The position numbers were made by a program, and so were the translations under genes. The notes under the pieces are model-generated. The model was not told the origin of the DNA. It searched no databases and worked only from the letters and a program-made list of their open reading frames with translations. A stretch of 64,000 bases of DNA from a bacterium EF100-94H03 bin56 (lineage in GTDB: Bacteria > Pseudomonadota > Alphaproteobacteria > SP197): contig MPMV01000015.1 of the NCBI GenBank assembly GCA_002238685.1, positions 1 through 64,000 of the forward strand, in the 5' to 3' direction. Each line of letters opens with the position of its first letter. The stretch's first letter is position 1. Shown here piece after piece: positions 44,076 through 53,261 of the stretch.

Positions 44076-46258
44076 CGATGTTCCGGCGCCTCTACAACCT
44101 GCGCTCGCGCATCTCGGCGCAGCTCACCATCGCCATCACCGGCGCGGTCACCTTGACGGTCATCTCCGGCATGGTGGGCTGGTACTCCTTCGATCGCGTG
44201 GCGGATGCCCAGCGGCGAGTCAACGAAGGAACGGTTCCGGCCATTGCCGCTGCCTTCGGTATCGCCCAGCAAAGCGGCGCCCTGGCGGCGGCTGCGCCGA
44301 AACTCACCGCAGCCGGCACCCAGCTTGACCTCACCTACACCGGCTTCGAAGTCCAGCAGAGTCGCGACGAGTTCGCCAGGCAATTGCGGATGCTCGAGGA
44401 GCTCGGCGGCGATGAGGAACACTTCCAGCCAATCCGCACCCAGGGCCGCGCTCTGGTCAGCACCATCGTCGATATCGAAGACCTGATGTGGAACCTTTTC
44501 GCACTCGAGGCATCGCGCCTGCGTCTCGGGGACCGGATGGCGGCGCTCTCCAGGGAACTCAATCACTTCCTCATCCCGGCCATCGACGACCAGCTGTTCT
44601 ATGCCATGACAGGCTACCGGTTTCTCGGCGAAGTGCCGGAGTCCCGGACTCACACCTTCACCGACCGCGAAATACTGCGTTACCGGGTCCTTTCGGAAGT
44701 CCATTCCGGGACGAAAGTTGCGTTCGAAATCCTGGCGACGGTCTTCAACACGTCCAGTATCGCCCTTCTCGAACCACTCAGGGAGCGCTTCGAGGCTGTC
44801 AGAAGAGGGATTCAGAACAACCTCAACACCCTGCCGGATGGTGAACAGAGGCAACTGCTCGCGGGGCTCTTCGACGAGATGGACCGCCTCGGCAGCGGCG
44901 AGGGCAGCAGTTTCGATATCCGCCAGCGGGAACTCGAAGCCGAGACCGAACTCCAGAGTATCCTGGAGTTGAACCAGTCACTGGCACTCAACCTGGTCAA
45001 CAACGTCGAAAAGCTGGTCTCTGTCGCCGAAGACGCCGCCATCGAGGCAACCGTTGCATCCGAGGATGCCATCCTCACCGGGCGCAATCTCCTGGTCGGC
45101 ATCAGTTTGGCCGGCATCGTGGGCGCTGCGCTGATCTCCTGGCTCTATATCGGCCGCGGCCTCATCCGGCGCCTGTCAAGGTTGTCGGAACGCATGCGCG
45201 TCATGGCGAAGGGCGACCTGGAGCAAGAGATCGAGGTGCGCGGCAGCGACGAAATCGCGGAGATGTCCTCTGCGCTGGAAGTCTTTCGGCAGCATGCTCT
45301 CGAGGTGCAGCGACTCAATCTTGTCGAGAAGATGGCCAACGAACTCAAGGCGAAGAACGAGCTTATCGAGACGGCTCTGACCGATCTCGAGAAGGCCCAG
45401 GATCAGATCGTCATGCGCGAGAAACTCGCAGCACTCGGTGAACTCACGGCCGGTGTTGCCCACGAGATACGCAATCCCCTCAACTTCATCAAGAATTTCG
45501 CCGAAGGTTCGACAGAACTGCTCGAGGAGATGGTGGAGGAGATCGAGGAGTTGCTTGCGGACATCGAAGAAGACGAAGAGACCAAGGAACGTCATGCTCT
45601 CGTCCGCGAGATTGCCGACGATCTGGTCGAGAACACCAGACTCATCCGCCAGCATGGCACACGCGCCGACAGTATCGTGCAGAGCATGCTGATGATGGGC
45701 CGTGGATCGGGCGAGCGTCAGCCTTCCGCCATCAACCCGCTTGTCGACGAGCACGCCCGTCTTGCCTATCACAGCGCCCGGGCAACGGATACCAACTTCC
45801 AGGCAGAACTCGTCTTCGAGCTTGACCCCGAGGTCCCGGAGATGAACATCATTCCCCAGGATATCGGCCGCGTCTTTCTCAATCTGATCGGCAACGCATG
45901 CTATGCGGCCGATGACCGTCGGCGCAAGATGCGCGAGGCGGACCCGTCGGCGCGCTTCGACCCGGTAATCCGAATCAGCACCAAGAAGCTGGAAGACGGT
46001 GTCGAGGTCGCCGTGCGTGACAACGGCACCGGCATCCCCGACGATGTCATCGACAAGATATTCAACCCCTTCTTCACCACCAAACCGACGGATCAGGGGA
46101 CCGGGCTCGGACTGGCGATGTCGAACGACATCATTCGCGAGCACGGCGGCACCATCACGGTCGATTCCGAACCCGATACCTACACCGAGTTTACCGTGCA
46201 CATTCCCTTCGACACGACACCGGCCACCAGCGAATCGTCACCGGACCCGCGCGACTGA
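44072..46258 (+). CDS. HAMP sensor histidine kinase
   Basis: The 728-residue protein has a first span near 16-40, a periplasmic helical sensor region of about 300 residues, a second span near 339-362, a HAMP domain (ISWLYIGRGLIRRLSRLSERM onward), a coiled coil, and a kinase core. The phospho-accepting His is about residue 464 (GVAHEIRNPLN), the N box is NLIGNACYAAD, G1 is DNGTGIPDD and G2 is GTGLGLAMSN. The dimerisation helices carry a very acidic stretch (EEMVEEIEELLADIEEDEE). It has no receiver of its own; the response regulator-phosphatase of the same operon is the natural target. Its ATG overlaps the binding-protein stop. Confidence 0.95.
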   Translation: MTMFRRLYNLRSRISAQLTIAITGAVTLTVISGMVGWYSFDRVADAQRRVNEGTVPAIAAAFGIAQQSGALAAAAPKLTAAGTQLDLTYTGFEVQQSRDEFARQLRMLEELGGDEEHFQPIRTQGRALVSTIVDIEDLMWNLFALEASRLRLGDRMAALSRELNHFLIPAIDDQLFYAMTGYRFLGEVPESRTHTFTDREILRYRVLSEVHSGTKVAFEILATVFNTSSIALLEPLRERFEAVRRGIQNNLNTLPDGEQRQLLAGLFDEMDRLGSGEGSSFDIRQRELEAETELQSILELNQSLALNLVNNVEKLVSVAEDAAIEATVASEDAILTGRNLLVGISLAGIVGAALISWLYIGRGLIRRLSRLSERMRVMAKGDLEQEIEVRGSDEIAEMSSALEVFRQHALEVQRLNLVEKMANELKAKNELIETALTDLEKAQDQIVMREKLAALGELTAGVAHEIRNPLNFIKNFAEGSTELLEEMVEEIEELLADIEEDEETKERHALVREIADDLVENTRLIRQHGTRADSIVQSMLMMGRGSGERQPSAINPLVDEHARLAYHSARATDTNFQAELVFELDPEVPEMNIIPQDIGRVFLNLIGNACYAADDRRRKMREADPSARFDPVIRISTKKLEDGVEVAVRDNGTGIPDDVIDKIFNPFFTTKPTDQGTGLGLAMSNDIIREHGGTITVDSEPDTYTEFTVHIPFDTTPATSESSPDPRD

Positions 46259-46303
46259 CGGGGAGCCGGGACACTGTAGGATGGCACCGGACCCGTGCAT
46301 GTG

Positions 46304-48022
46304 TCACAGATCGGCGAAGACGTGGGTTTCTCCTCCACCGCCGGGGTGCGAGACGGCGCCAAGACGGGCCGGTCCGACGGTTTGTGCGTATTTCCAGATA
46401 ACACCCGAATTGTAGTCGGTGGTCCTGGGTTTCCACGCCTTGCGGCGGGCTTCGAGTTCAGCCGCGTCGAGTTCAACATCGAGTGTTCCCGCCGCCGCAT
46501 CGATCGCGATCATGTCGCCGTCCCTGACGAGCCCGATCGGCCCGCCTGCCCCCGCCTCGGGTCCCACATGACCAATGCAGAATCCGCGGGTGGCACCGGA
46601 GAAACGGCCATCGGTGATGAGGGCGACCTTTTCACCCATTCCCTGGCCATAAAGTGCACTGGTGGTGGACAGCATCTCGCGCATGCCCGGCCCGCCCCTT
46701 GGTCCCTCGTAGCGGATGATCAGAACGTCTCCCTCATCGAAGGCGCCAGCGAGAACGGCATCGAGGCAGGCTTCCTCGGTGTCAAAGCAGCGGGCCGGAC
46801 CACGGAACTGAAGGCGTGCGAGGCCGGCAATTTTCACAATGGCGCCTTCGGGTGCAAGATTGCCCCTGAGGCCGACCACGCCACCGGTGGTCGACAGGGG
46901 ATTGTTCACGGGCCGCACCACGTCCTGATCCTCGGGAAAGACGACGTCGGCATGGTTTTCGGCGAGCGTCTTTCCGGTCACGGTGAGAGTATCGCCGTGC
47001 AGGAAACCACCGTCGAGAAGGGTCCTGATCAGCACCGGAATGCCTCCGATCCCGTAGAGATCCTTGGCCACGTAACGGCCGCCAGGCTTGAGATCGGCGA
47101 TGTAGGGGGTGCTGCGAAAGACGTCACAGACATCCTCGAGGGTGAAGTCGATGCCGACCTCATGGGCGATGGCAGGAAGATGCAGTCCGGCATTGGTGGA
47201 ACCACCGGTAGCGGCAACCACCACGGCGGCATTCTCCAGCGCCTTGCGGGTGACGATGTCACGTGGCCGGATGTCATCGGCGATGAGACGCATGACCGCC
47301 TGACCGGAGGCTTCGGCGAACATGTCACGGCTGTCGAAGGGTGCCGGTGTCATGGCTGAGTTGGGAAGAGCCAGGCCGATCGCTTCGGAGACCGTCGCCA
47401 TGGTGTTGGCGGTGAACTGCCCGCCGCACGATCCGCCCGACGGACAGGCGGCATGCTCGAGCACATCCAGCTCATCATCGCTCATGGTACCGGAGGCATT
47501 GGCTCCGACACCCTCGAAGACATCGATGATGGTGACATCCCTGTTGCGGTAGCGCCCGGGCAGAATCGAGCCACCGTACATGAAAACCGACGGGACGTTC
47601 AGTCTCACCATGGCCATCATCATGCCTGGCAGGGACTTGTCACAGCCGGCAAGTCCGACGAGGCCGTCATAGCAATGGCCGCGCATGGTGAGCTCGACCG
47701 AATCGGCAATCACCTCGCGGCTGACCAGTGACGACTTCATCCCGGCATGGCCCATCGCAATACCGTCGGTCACGGTGATGGTGGTGAATTCGCGGGGCGT
47801 GCCGCCACCGGCCTTCACCCCCTTCTTGGCAGCCTGGGCCTGCCTCATAAGGGTGATGTTGCAGGGGGCCGCCTCGTTCCAGGTGGTTGCCACGCCGACG
47901 AAAGGCTGTTCCACCTCGGCATCGCTCATGCCCATGGCGTAGTAGAAGGCGCGATGTGGCGCGCTCTTGGGGCCGACCGACACATGACGGCTTGGCAGCC
48001 TGGACTTGTCCCAACGGGTCAT
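46304..48022 (-). CDS. ilvD: Dihydroxy-acid dehydratase
   Basis: IlvD carries out the third common step of branched-chain amino acid synthesis, dehydrating 2,3-dihydroxy-3-methyl acids. The 572-residue protein has the three Fe-S cysteines in [20 protein letters not shown] and [14 protein letters not shown], and the C-terminal [16 protein letters not shown] motif. ATG 48022 is supported by GGGAG upstream; the extra 22 codons in the open frame lack similarity. It is convergent with the histidine kinase gene (45 bases between). Confidence 0.97.
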   Translation of the reverse strand: MTRWDKSRLPSRHVSVGPKSAPHRAFYYAMGMSDAEVEQPFVGVATTWNEAAPCNITLMRQAQAAKKGVKAGGGTPREFTTITVTDGIAMGHAGMKSSLVSREVIADSVELTMRGHCYDGLVGLAGCDKSLPGMMMAMVRLNVPSVFMYGGSILPGRYRNRDVTIIDVFEGVGANASGTMSDDELDVLEHAACPSGGSCGGQFTANTMATVSEAIGLALPNSAMTPAPFDSRDMFAEASGQAVMRLIADDIRPRDIVTRKALENAAVVVAATGGSTNAGLHLPAIAHEVGIDFTLEDVCDVFRSTPYIADLKPGGRYVAKDLYGIGGIPVLIRTLLDGGFLHGDTLTVTGKTLAENHADVVFPEDQDVVRPVNNPLSTTGGVVGLRGNLAPEGAIVKIAGLARLQFRGPARCFDTEEACLDAVLAGAFDEGDVLIIRYEGPRGGPGMREMLSTTSALYGQGMGEKVALITDGRFSGATRGFCIGHVGPEAGAGGPIGLVRDGDMIAIDAAAGTLDVELDAAELEARRKAWKPRTTDYNSGVIWKYAQTVGPARLGAVSHPGGGGETHVFADL

Positions 48023-48059
48023 GAGGTACTCCCTGGAGTTTGATGCCGATTCGGGGCGG

Positions 48060-48088
48060 AGACTAGGTTCGGTTCCGGCGATTGTCAC
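48060..48088 (-). promoter_or_regulatory. Possible sigma-70 promoter of ilvD
   Basis: On the minus strand GTGACA (48083-48088) and TAGTCT (48060-48065) are separated by 17 bases, giving a predicted start near 48053 and a 30-base leader before the ilvD ATG. The -10 box is weak. I saw no leader peptide or attenuator-like hairpins in the 148 bases upstream. Confidence 0.4.
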
Positions 48089-48170
48089 GTCCCTGATGCC
48101 GCGGCGCGGATTGACGGTGCACCGCCTGCCGGGTGAGGATCGGTGCGCCTCGCCCGGTTAGTTCACTCCC

Positions 48171-49052
48171 TTGACAACCATCCTTCCCGCCACTCTCCTT
48201 GCCGTCGCGGCGGTCGTCTGGGGTCTCTTCTGGATACCACTTCGTGCCCTGGAAGCAACCGGTCTTCCGGCCGGGGCCACCGTGACCGGCCAGTTCCTGA
48301 TGCCGGTGCTGATCATGGCGCCTGTGGCGGTGTTCCTCCTTGTGCGAGGCCGGGCATCGGGTCTGTCGCGCTGGCACACGGGACTCTTCACCGGTGGCGC
48401 CTTCGCACTCTATGCCGACAGCCTGCTCCTCACCGAGGTGTCACGGGCGCTCATTCTCTTCTACGTGTCTCCGGCCTGGAGCACGGCACTGGAGATCTGG
48501 CTCCTCAAGCGAAGACTCACCCTGGCCCGGGTCACGGCCATGGTTCTCGGCTTTGCCGGAATCCTCGTTCTGCTGGCCGATGAGGGTGGTTTTCCCCTGC
48601 CCCGCAATGCCGGTGACTGGATGGCCATCACCGCCGGTATCTTCTGGGCCTGGGGCTCCACCAGGGTTCGAATGGATCCCGAAGCGAGCCACTTCGAGAA
48701 TGTCCTTTCCTTCTTTCTCTACGGCGCGGTTGTCGCGTTTGCCGTGACCCTGCTCCCGGCGAGCGGACTGGGCGCCCTTCCCCCGGCAGGAACGGTACTC
48801 AACGCCCTGCCATGGTTCTTCCTGCTCGCTGCGGTGTTCCTGATACCGATCATGTTCATGCAGCTCTATGCCTGTCAGCACCTTGACCCCGCGAGGGTGG
48901 GAATTCTCCTCCAGATCGAGGTGGTCATCGGCATTGCCAGCGCCGGGATCCTGACCGCCGAGCCCTTCGGCTGGCGAGAAGCCACCGGCTTCGTCCTCGT
49001 CTGTTCGTCGGCACTCACCGAAGTTCTCGTGAATCGGACAGCATCGTCCTGA
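48171..49052 (+). CDS. EamA family (DMT) transporter
   Basis: The 293-residue protein has about ten membrane spans in two five-span repeats, as in EamA permeases that export amino acids and metabolites. Family-like features include VVWGLFWIPLRALE at the start, LLLTEVSRALILFYVSPAW at the end of the first repeat, and QHLDPARVGILLQIEVV in the second. The only available start is TTG 48171, preceded by an in-frame stop four codons upstream and without a clear ribosome site. It is divergent from ilvD and convergent with the first M24 gene. Confidence 0.9.
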   Translation: MTTILPATLLAVAAVVWGLFWIPLRALEATGLPAGATVTGQFLMPVLIMAPVAVFLLVRGRASGLSRWHTGLFTGGAFALYADSLLLTEVSRALILFYVSPAWSTALEIWLLKRRLTLARVTAMVLGFAGILVLLADEGGFPLPRNAGDWMAITAGIFWAWGSTRVRMDPEASHFENVLSFFLYGAVVAFAVTLLPASGLGALPPAGTVLNALPWFFLLAAVFLIPIMFMQLYACQHLDPARVGILLQIEVVIGIASAGILTAEPFGWREATGFVLVCSSALTEVLVNRTASS

Positions 49053-49088
49053 ATCCGATGACTTCCGCCGATCGAATGCGGGCTGACT

Positions 49089-50324
49089 CTATGCCAGAAG
49101 GGCTTCCTCGTAGGGGAAGGTCGACAGGCGCTGGACGCCGGTGTCGGTGACGAGAACCTGTTCCTCGAGCTTGACACCCTCATTGCCGTCTTCGGCGCCA
49201 ATGTAGCTCTCGATACACAGTGTCATGCCTGGCTCGATGACGCCGGTCGACGAGCGTTGCGGCGTGTCTGCAAAGGAAATCGACGGATACTCGTCTACAA
49301 GACCGACCCCGTGGGCGGCAATGCCGTACCTGCGGGCCTGGAATTCCTCCGGAACGGGCCACGACTTCTCGGCGGCCTCGACGAAACTCATGCCCGGTTC
49401 AAGAATGCCGATGTTGAACTGGACCTGCTCGTGGGCAAGCGCATAGAGCCTGCGTTGCTCATCCGTCGGCCGTCCCGGACCGCAGAACCAGGTGCGGCTG
49501 ATGTCCGCGCAATAGCCGAAGGGGCCGACAAGGTCGGTGTCGAGACCAACGAGTTCGCCGGCGCGGATCACCCGGCTCGAGGCTTCGCGGAACCAGGGAT
49601 TGGTCCTGCCGCCGGAGGCGAGAAGCCGGGTCTCGATCCACTCGCCACCGAGTTCAATGTTCACCTGATGGAGAATCGACCACAACGCCGTCTCGCTGAT
49701 GCCGGCACGCAGTTCCTCGCGCATCCTCGCCATGGCCGCTTCGCAGACGGAGATGGACACCAGCATGGCCTCGATCTCGTCATCGGATTTGATCACCCTG
49801 GCGAGTTCCGTCACGCGTGTGCCACTGGCAATCTCGTAGCCCATTTCCTGAAGGGCGTTGGCGCCCTCGAAGTCGAGCCGGTCGGCGGCAATGCGCCGGC
49901 CGGCCGAGTGGTCGCGCATCACGGAATCGATGTCCTGGGCCCAGGCCATGACCCGTGTCTCGATGTTCTCCGAAGCCACCATGTAGATGTAGCCCAGAGC
50001 CGGTCTGATCTCGCCGATGGTCTCCATGTGCCGGTAGAGATGCATCGACTTCTCGTAGTCGAAGAGGACGGCCTTGCCCCGGGCCGGAACGAAGCAGTAA
50101 CGGATCGGGTTGTGAGTGAACCACAGCTGCATGTTGCTGGTGCCGGTGGCGTAGCGGATGTTGACCGGGTCGTAGAGGATGATGCCTCCCAGATCGAGGC
50201 GGTGAAGCTGTTCCTGGATCCGTCCCAGGCGCCAGGCGCGCATGCGGCGGATGTCGATCTGCGGTTCGGCGTCATGCTGGGCGATGCCGCGGGTGTTGCG
50301 CGCGAGGCGTATGGAATCGTTCAT
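49089..50324 (-). CDS. DddP-like M24 family metalloenzyme (copy 1)
   Basis: The 411-residue protein has the pita-bread fold of M24 peptidases and creatinases, and matches DddP, the dimethylsulfoniopropionate lyase of roseobacters. I recall shared blocks such as YDPVNIRYATGTSNMQLW and GGEWIETRLLASGGRTNPW. The metal ligands are Asp-262/264, Asp-274, His-338, Glu-372 and Glu-387. Asp-344 sits six residues after the His (AAHGVGLVDE), where DddP has its catalytic Asp. GGGAGGG precedes ATG 50324. It follows copy 2 by 12 bases. A related hydrolase (peptidase, creatinase or ectoine hydrolase type) is the alternative. Confidence 0.85.
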   Translation of the reverse strand: MNDSIRLARNTRGIAQHDAEPQIDIRRMRAWRLGRIQEQLHRLDLGGIILYDPVNIRYATGTSNMQLWFTHNPIRYCFVPARGKAVLFDYEKSMHLYRHMETIGEIRPALGYIYMVASENIETRVMAWAQDIDSVMRDHSAGRRIAADRLDFEGANALQEMGYEIASGTRVTELARVIKSDDEIEAMLVSISVCEAAMARMREELRAGISETALWSILHQVNIELGGEWIETRLLASGGRTNPWFREASSRVIRAGELVGLDTDLVGPFGYCADISRTWFCGPGRPTDEQRRLYALAHEQVQFNIGILEPGMSFVEAAEKSWPVPEEFQARRYGIAAHGVGLVDEYPSISFADTPQRSSTGVIEPGMTLCIESYIGAEDGNEGVKLEEQVLVTDTGVQRLSTFPYEEALLA

Positions 50325-50336
50325 GTCACCCTCCCA

Positions 50337-51593
50337 TCAGCCGAGCAGAGCGTCATCGAAGGGGTATGTGGAGAGGCGCTGGGGACCTTCCTGCGTCACA
50401 AGGATCTGTTCCTCGAGCTTCACACCTTCATTGCCGTCTTCGGCACCGATATAGCTTTCGACACAGACGGTCATGCCCTCCTCGAGAACACCGGGCATGG
50501 CCATGTGGGCCTTGTCGGAAAACGTCAGGCCCGGCCACTCGTCGGCCATGCCGACACCGTGCGCCATGGAACCGTAGCGGCGCGCCATGAATTCGTTGGG
50601 AACACGCCAGGATGATTCGGCAATCTCCCTGAAGGACCGGCCCGGACGCATTTCCTGGATGTTGGTCTCGATCTGCTCATGGGCATAGGCGTAAAGCCGC
50701 TTCTGTTCGTCCGTCGGCTTTCCGGGGCCGCAGAACCAGGTGCGGGAGATGTCGGAACAATAGCCGAAGGGCCCGATGAGATCGGTGTCGAAGGCCACCA
50801 GTTCGCCTGCCCGGATGATGCGATCGCTGCATTCCCTGAACCACGGATTGGTCCGCCCGCCAGAGGCCAGAAGACGGGTCTCGATCCATTCGCCGCCCAT
50901 GGCGATGTTCACCTGGTGCAGATGCGACCACAACTGGTTCTCCGTGATCCCGGCACGCAGGTTCTCGTGCATCTTCGCCATCCCGGCCTCACACACGGAG
51001 ATGGAGACAAGCATTGCCTGGATCTCGTCGTCGGACTTGATGGACCGGGCACGCTCCATCACTTCCTGTCCGTTTGCGATGGTGCACCCCCGCTCCTCGA
51101 GCGCCCGGGCGCCACAGGGGTCGAGGTGGTCGGCGGCCACGGAGAGATCGCCACCGCATGTCTCGCGGATGACGTCGACGAGTTCATCCGCCCACAGGCG
51201 GACTCTCTCCTCGTAGTTGTCGCCGGCGCCAAAGTAGGTCCAGGTGCGGGCCGGACGGACCTCGCGAATGGTTTCGAGGTGCTCCGACAGATGAACCGCC
51301 GGAGGATAGTCGAAGAGAACGGTTCCTCCTTCGGCCGGAACCCAGCAGTATCGGTGCTGATTGTGCAGGATCCATACCTGCATGTTGCTGGAGCCGTTGG
51401 CGTAACGGACATTGATCGGATCGTAGAGAAGGACTCCTCCAAGAGAGCGTTGCTTCAGCATCGCCTGCACCCTGCCCAGACGGTAGAGGCGCATCCCGGG
51501 AACATCGATCTGCGGCTCGGCATCGTGCTGGGCGATTCCCCGGGTGTTGCGGGCAAGGAACTGGCTGTCTGGAGAAGGTCGGAGCATTGTCAT
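50337..51593 (-). CDS. DddP-like M24 family metalloenzyme (copy 2)
   Basis: This 418-residue paralogue of the downstream gene shares long identical stretches with it, such as ARNTRGIAQHDAEPQID and SYIGAEDGNEGVKLEEQ. The metal ligands fall at Asp-269/271, Asp-281, His-345, Glu-379 and Glu-394, and the DddP-type catalytic Asp is 351 (MAHGVGMADEWP). DddP releases DMS and acrylate from DMSP; that activity here is inferred from sequence only. ATG 51593 has GGGGA just upstream. It is divergent from the MttB-family gene with 122 bases between, and forms an operon with copy 1. Confidence 0.85.
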   Translation of the reverse strand: MTMLRPSPDSQFLARNTRGIAQHDAEPQIDVPGMRLYRLGRVQAMLKQRSLGGVLLYDPINVRYANGSSNMQVWILHNQHRYCWVPAEGGTVLFDYPPAVHLSEHLETIREVRPARTWTYFGAGDNYEERVRLWADELVDVIRETCGGDLSVAADHLDPCGARALEERGCTIANGQEVMERARSIKSDDEIQAMLVSISVCEAGMAKMHENLRAGITENQLWSHLHQVNIAMGGEWIETRLLASGGRTNPWFRECSDRIIRAGELVAFDTDLIGPFGYCSDISRTWFCGPGKPTDEQKRLYAYAHEQIETNIQEMRPGRSFREIAESSWRVPNEFMARRYGSMAHGVGMADEWPGLTFSDKAHMAMPGVLEEGMTVCVESYIGAEDGNEGVKLEEQILVTQEGPQRLSTYPFDDALLG

Positions 51594-51715
51594 GCTGTCC
51601 CCGTCACACGGACGTCATGGAACGGACGAACACCGGGAGTGTCAATCGCAAAAGTGCGACTTCCTGACACCGACCTCGGGTATCAGCGCAGCGGGTGTGG
51701 AGAAAGGAAAAGGCG

Positions 51716-53239
51716 ATGGCCCGTCGACGCAGGAGCCGAGCCGGTCTCGGCAGCGAACGCCAGGCGCTTCACCTCCTGTCATGGCGCCAGGTACGCAACC
51801 CCTTCCCGCCCATCGCGCCGCTTTCCGATGACGAGATCGAGGCCATTCACCGGACGTCGCTCAGGGTTCTCGACGAGCTTGGCATGAAGGTTCTCGACGG
51901 CGAGACCCGCAGCCTTCTCAGGGCAGCAGGCGCGCGCGTGGACGAGACCGGGGAGATGGTCTTCATGGAGGCCGGCCTGGTGGAGGAGGCGATCACCACC
52001 ACACCGCCTGACTTCACCCTCCATGCGCGCAATCCGGCGCGCAACATCGAGGTGGGCGGCAACGCCATCAACTTTACACCGGTCGGCGGGCCTGCCTTCA
52101 CCAGCGATCTCGACAAGGGGCGGCGCGCCGGGACCTATGCCGAGTTCTGCGACTTCGTGAAGCTCGAACAGATGTTCGACGTCATCCACATGATGGGGGT
52201 TGGCGCCTTCGCCTCTCTCGATCTACCGGCCGAGACACGTCATCTCGATCACGGTCTGGCGGGTTTCTTGTATGGTGACAAGGCGGTCCCGGTGAACCTT
52301 CTGGGCGGGGAGCGGGCGAGCGACGGCATCGAGCTTGCCAAGATCGCCCTCGGCCTGGACGAACGGGATCTCGAAACCACGCCCTGCGTCCTTGGCAACA
52401 TCAACACCAACTCTCCACGCCAGCTTGACGGTTCCATGGCCCAGGGACTGATCACCCTCGCCCGTGCCAACCAGCCGGTGGTGGTGACACCCTTCACGCT
52501 GTGTGGCGCCATGGCCCCTGCGACCGTGGCGGGCGCCCTGGTGCAGCAGAACGCGGAAGCGCTCTTCGGCCTGGCCCTGATCCAGATCGTCAAGCCCGGA
52601 GCCCCCGGTCTCTATGGCGGCTTCACCAGCAATGTCGACATGAAGACCGGTGCCCCCGCATTCGGCACCCCGGAGTATGTTCTCGCCTGCCAGGCAACGG
52701 GCCAACTGACACGGCGCTACCGCGTACCCTACCGGTCGAGCAACACCAATGCCTCGAACGCTCCCGATGCCCAGGCTGCCTACGAGAGCATGATGTCCCT
52801 GTGGGGCGCCATCATGGGCCATGCAAACTTCCTCTTCCATGGCGCCGGCTGGCTCGAGGGCGGTCTCGTCGGCAGCTTCGAGAAACTCGTCATCGATGCC
52901 GAGATGCTGCAGATGATGGCTGTCTACCTCGAGGGGATCCGGGTCGACGACGACAGTCTGGGATTCGATGCCATCGCCGAAGTGCAGCCCGGAGGTCACT
53001 ACTTCGGCGCCCGCCACACCCTGGAACGTTACGAGACTGCCTTCTACAGCCCCTTGCTGTCGGACTGGCGAAATTTCGAGAACTGGAGCGACTCCGGGGC
53101 CGTGGAGACGGCCGAGAGAGCCCACCGGCTGTGGAAGCGCATGCTGAAGGAGTACCAGGCACCGCCCATTGATCCCGGCATCGTCGACGGCCTCAACGAC
53201 TACATTGCCCGCCGCAAGGAAGAGATCCTCGGCCCCTGA
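51716..53239 (+). CDS. Trimethylamine methyltransferase (MttB) family protein, non-pyrrolysine
   Basis: The 507-residue protein belongs to the MttB superfamily, corrinoid-dependent methyltransferases acting on quaternary and tertiary amines such as glycine betaine. Matching regions include LSDDEIEAIHRTSLRVLDELG near 40, GNAINFTPVGGPAF near 125, and GAGWLEGGLVGSFEKLVIDAE near 385. The frame is read straight through with no in-frame amber codon, so it is the MtgB-like type without pyrrolysine. No corrinoid protein or MtrH-type partner is encoded nearby. ATG 51716 is favoured over GTG 51695 because AGGA lies upstream at a suitable distance. Confidence 0.9.
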   Translation: MARRRRSRAGLGSERQALHLLSWRQVRNPFPPIAPLSDDEIEAIHRTSLRVLDELGMKVLDGETRSLLRAAGARVDETGEMVFMEAGLVEEAITTTPPDFTLHARNPARNIEVGGNAINFTPVGGPAFTSDLDKGRRAGTYAEFCDFVKLEQMFDVIHMMGVGAFASLDLPAETRHLDHGLAGFLYGDKAVPVNLLGGERASDGIELAKIALGLDERDLETTPCVLGNINTNSPRQLDGSMAQGLITLARANQPVVVTPFTLCGAMAPATVAGALVQQNAEALFGLALIQIVKPGAPGLYGGFTSNVDMKTGAPAFGTPEYVLACQATGQLTRRYRVPYRSSNTNASNAPDAQAAYESMMSLWGAIMGHANFLFHGAGWLEGGLVGSFEKLVIDAEMLQMMAVYLEGIRVDDDSLGFDAIAEVQPGGHYFGARHTLERYETAFYSPLLSDWRNFENWSDSGAVETAERAHRLWKRMLKEYQAPPIDPGIVDGLNDYIARRKEEILGP

Positions 53240-53261
53240 GCCCCTTCCCGGAGCGCAGGAT

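Noticed and set aside
49089..51593. Possible mobile-element origin of the duplicated M24 genes
   Set aside because: No transposase, terminal inverted repeats or flanking direct repeats; ordinary tandem gene duplication explains it.
51716..53239. Pyrrolysine-containing trimethylamine methyltransferase
   Set aside because: The frame has no in-frame TAG and there are no pyl genes; it is the non-pyrrolysine branch of the family.
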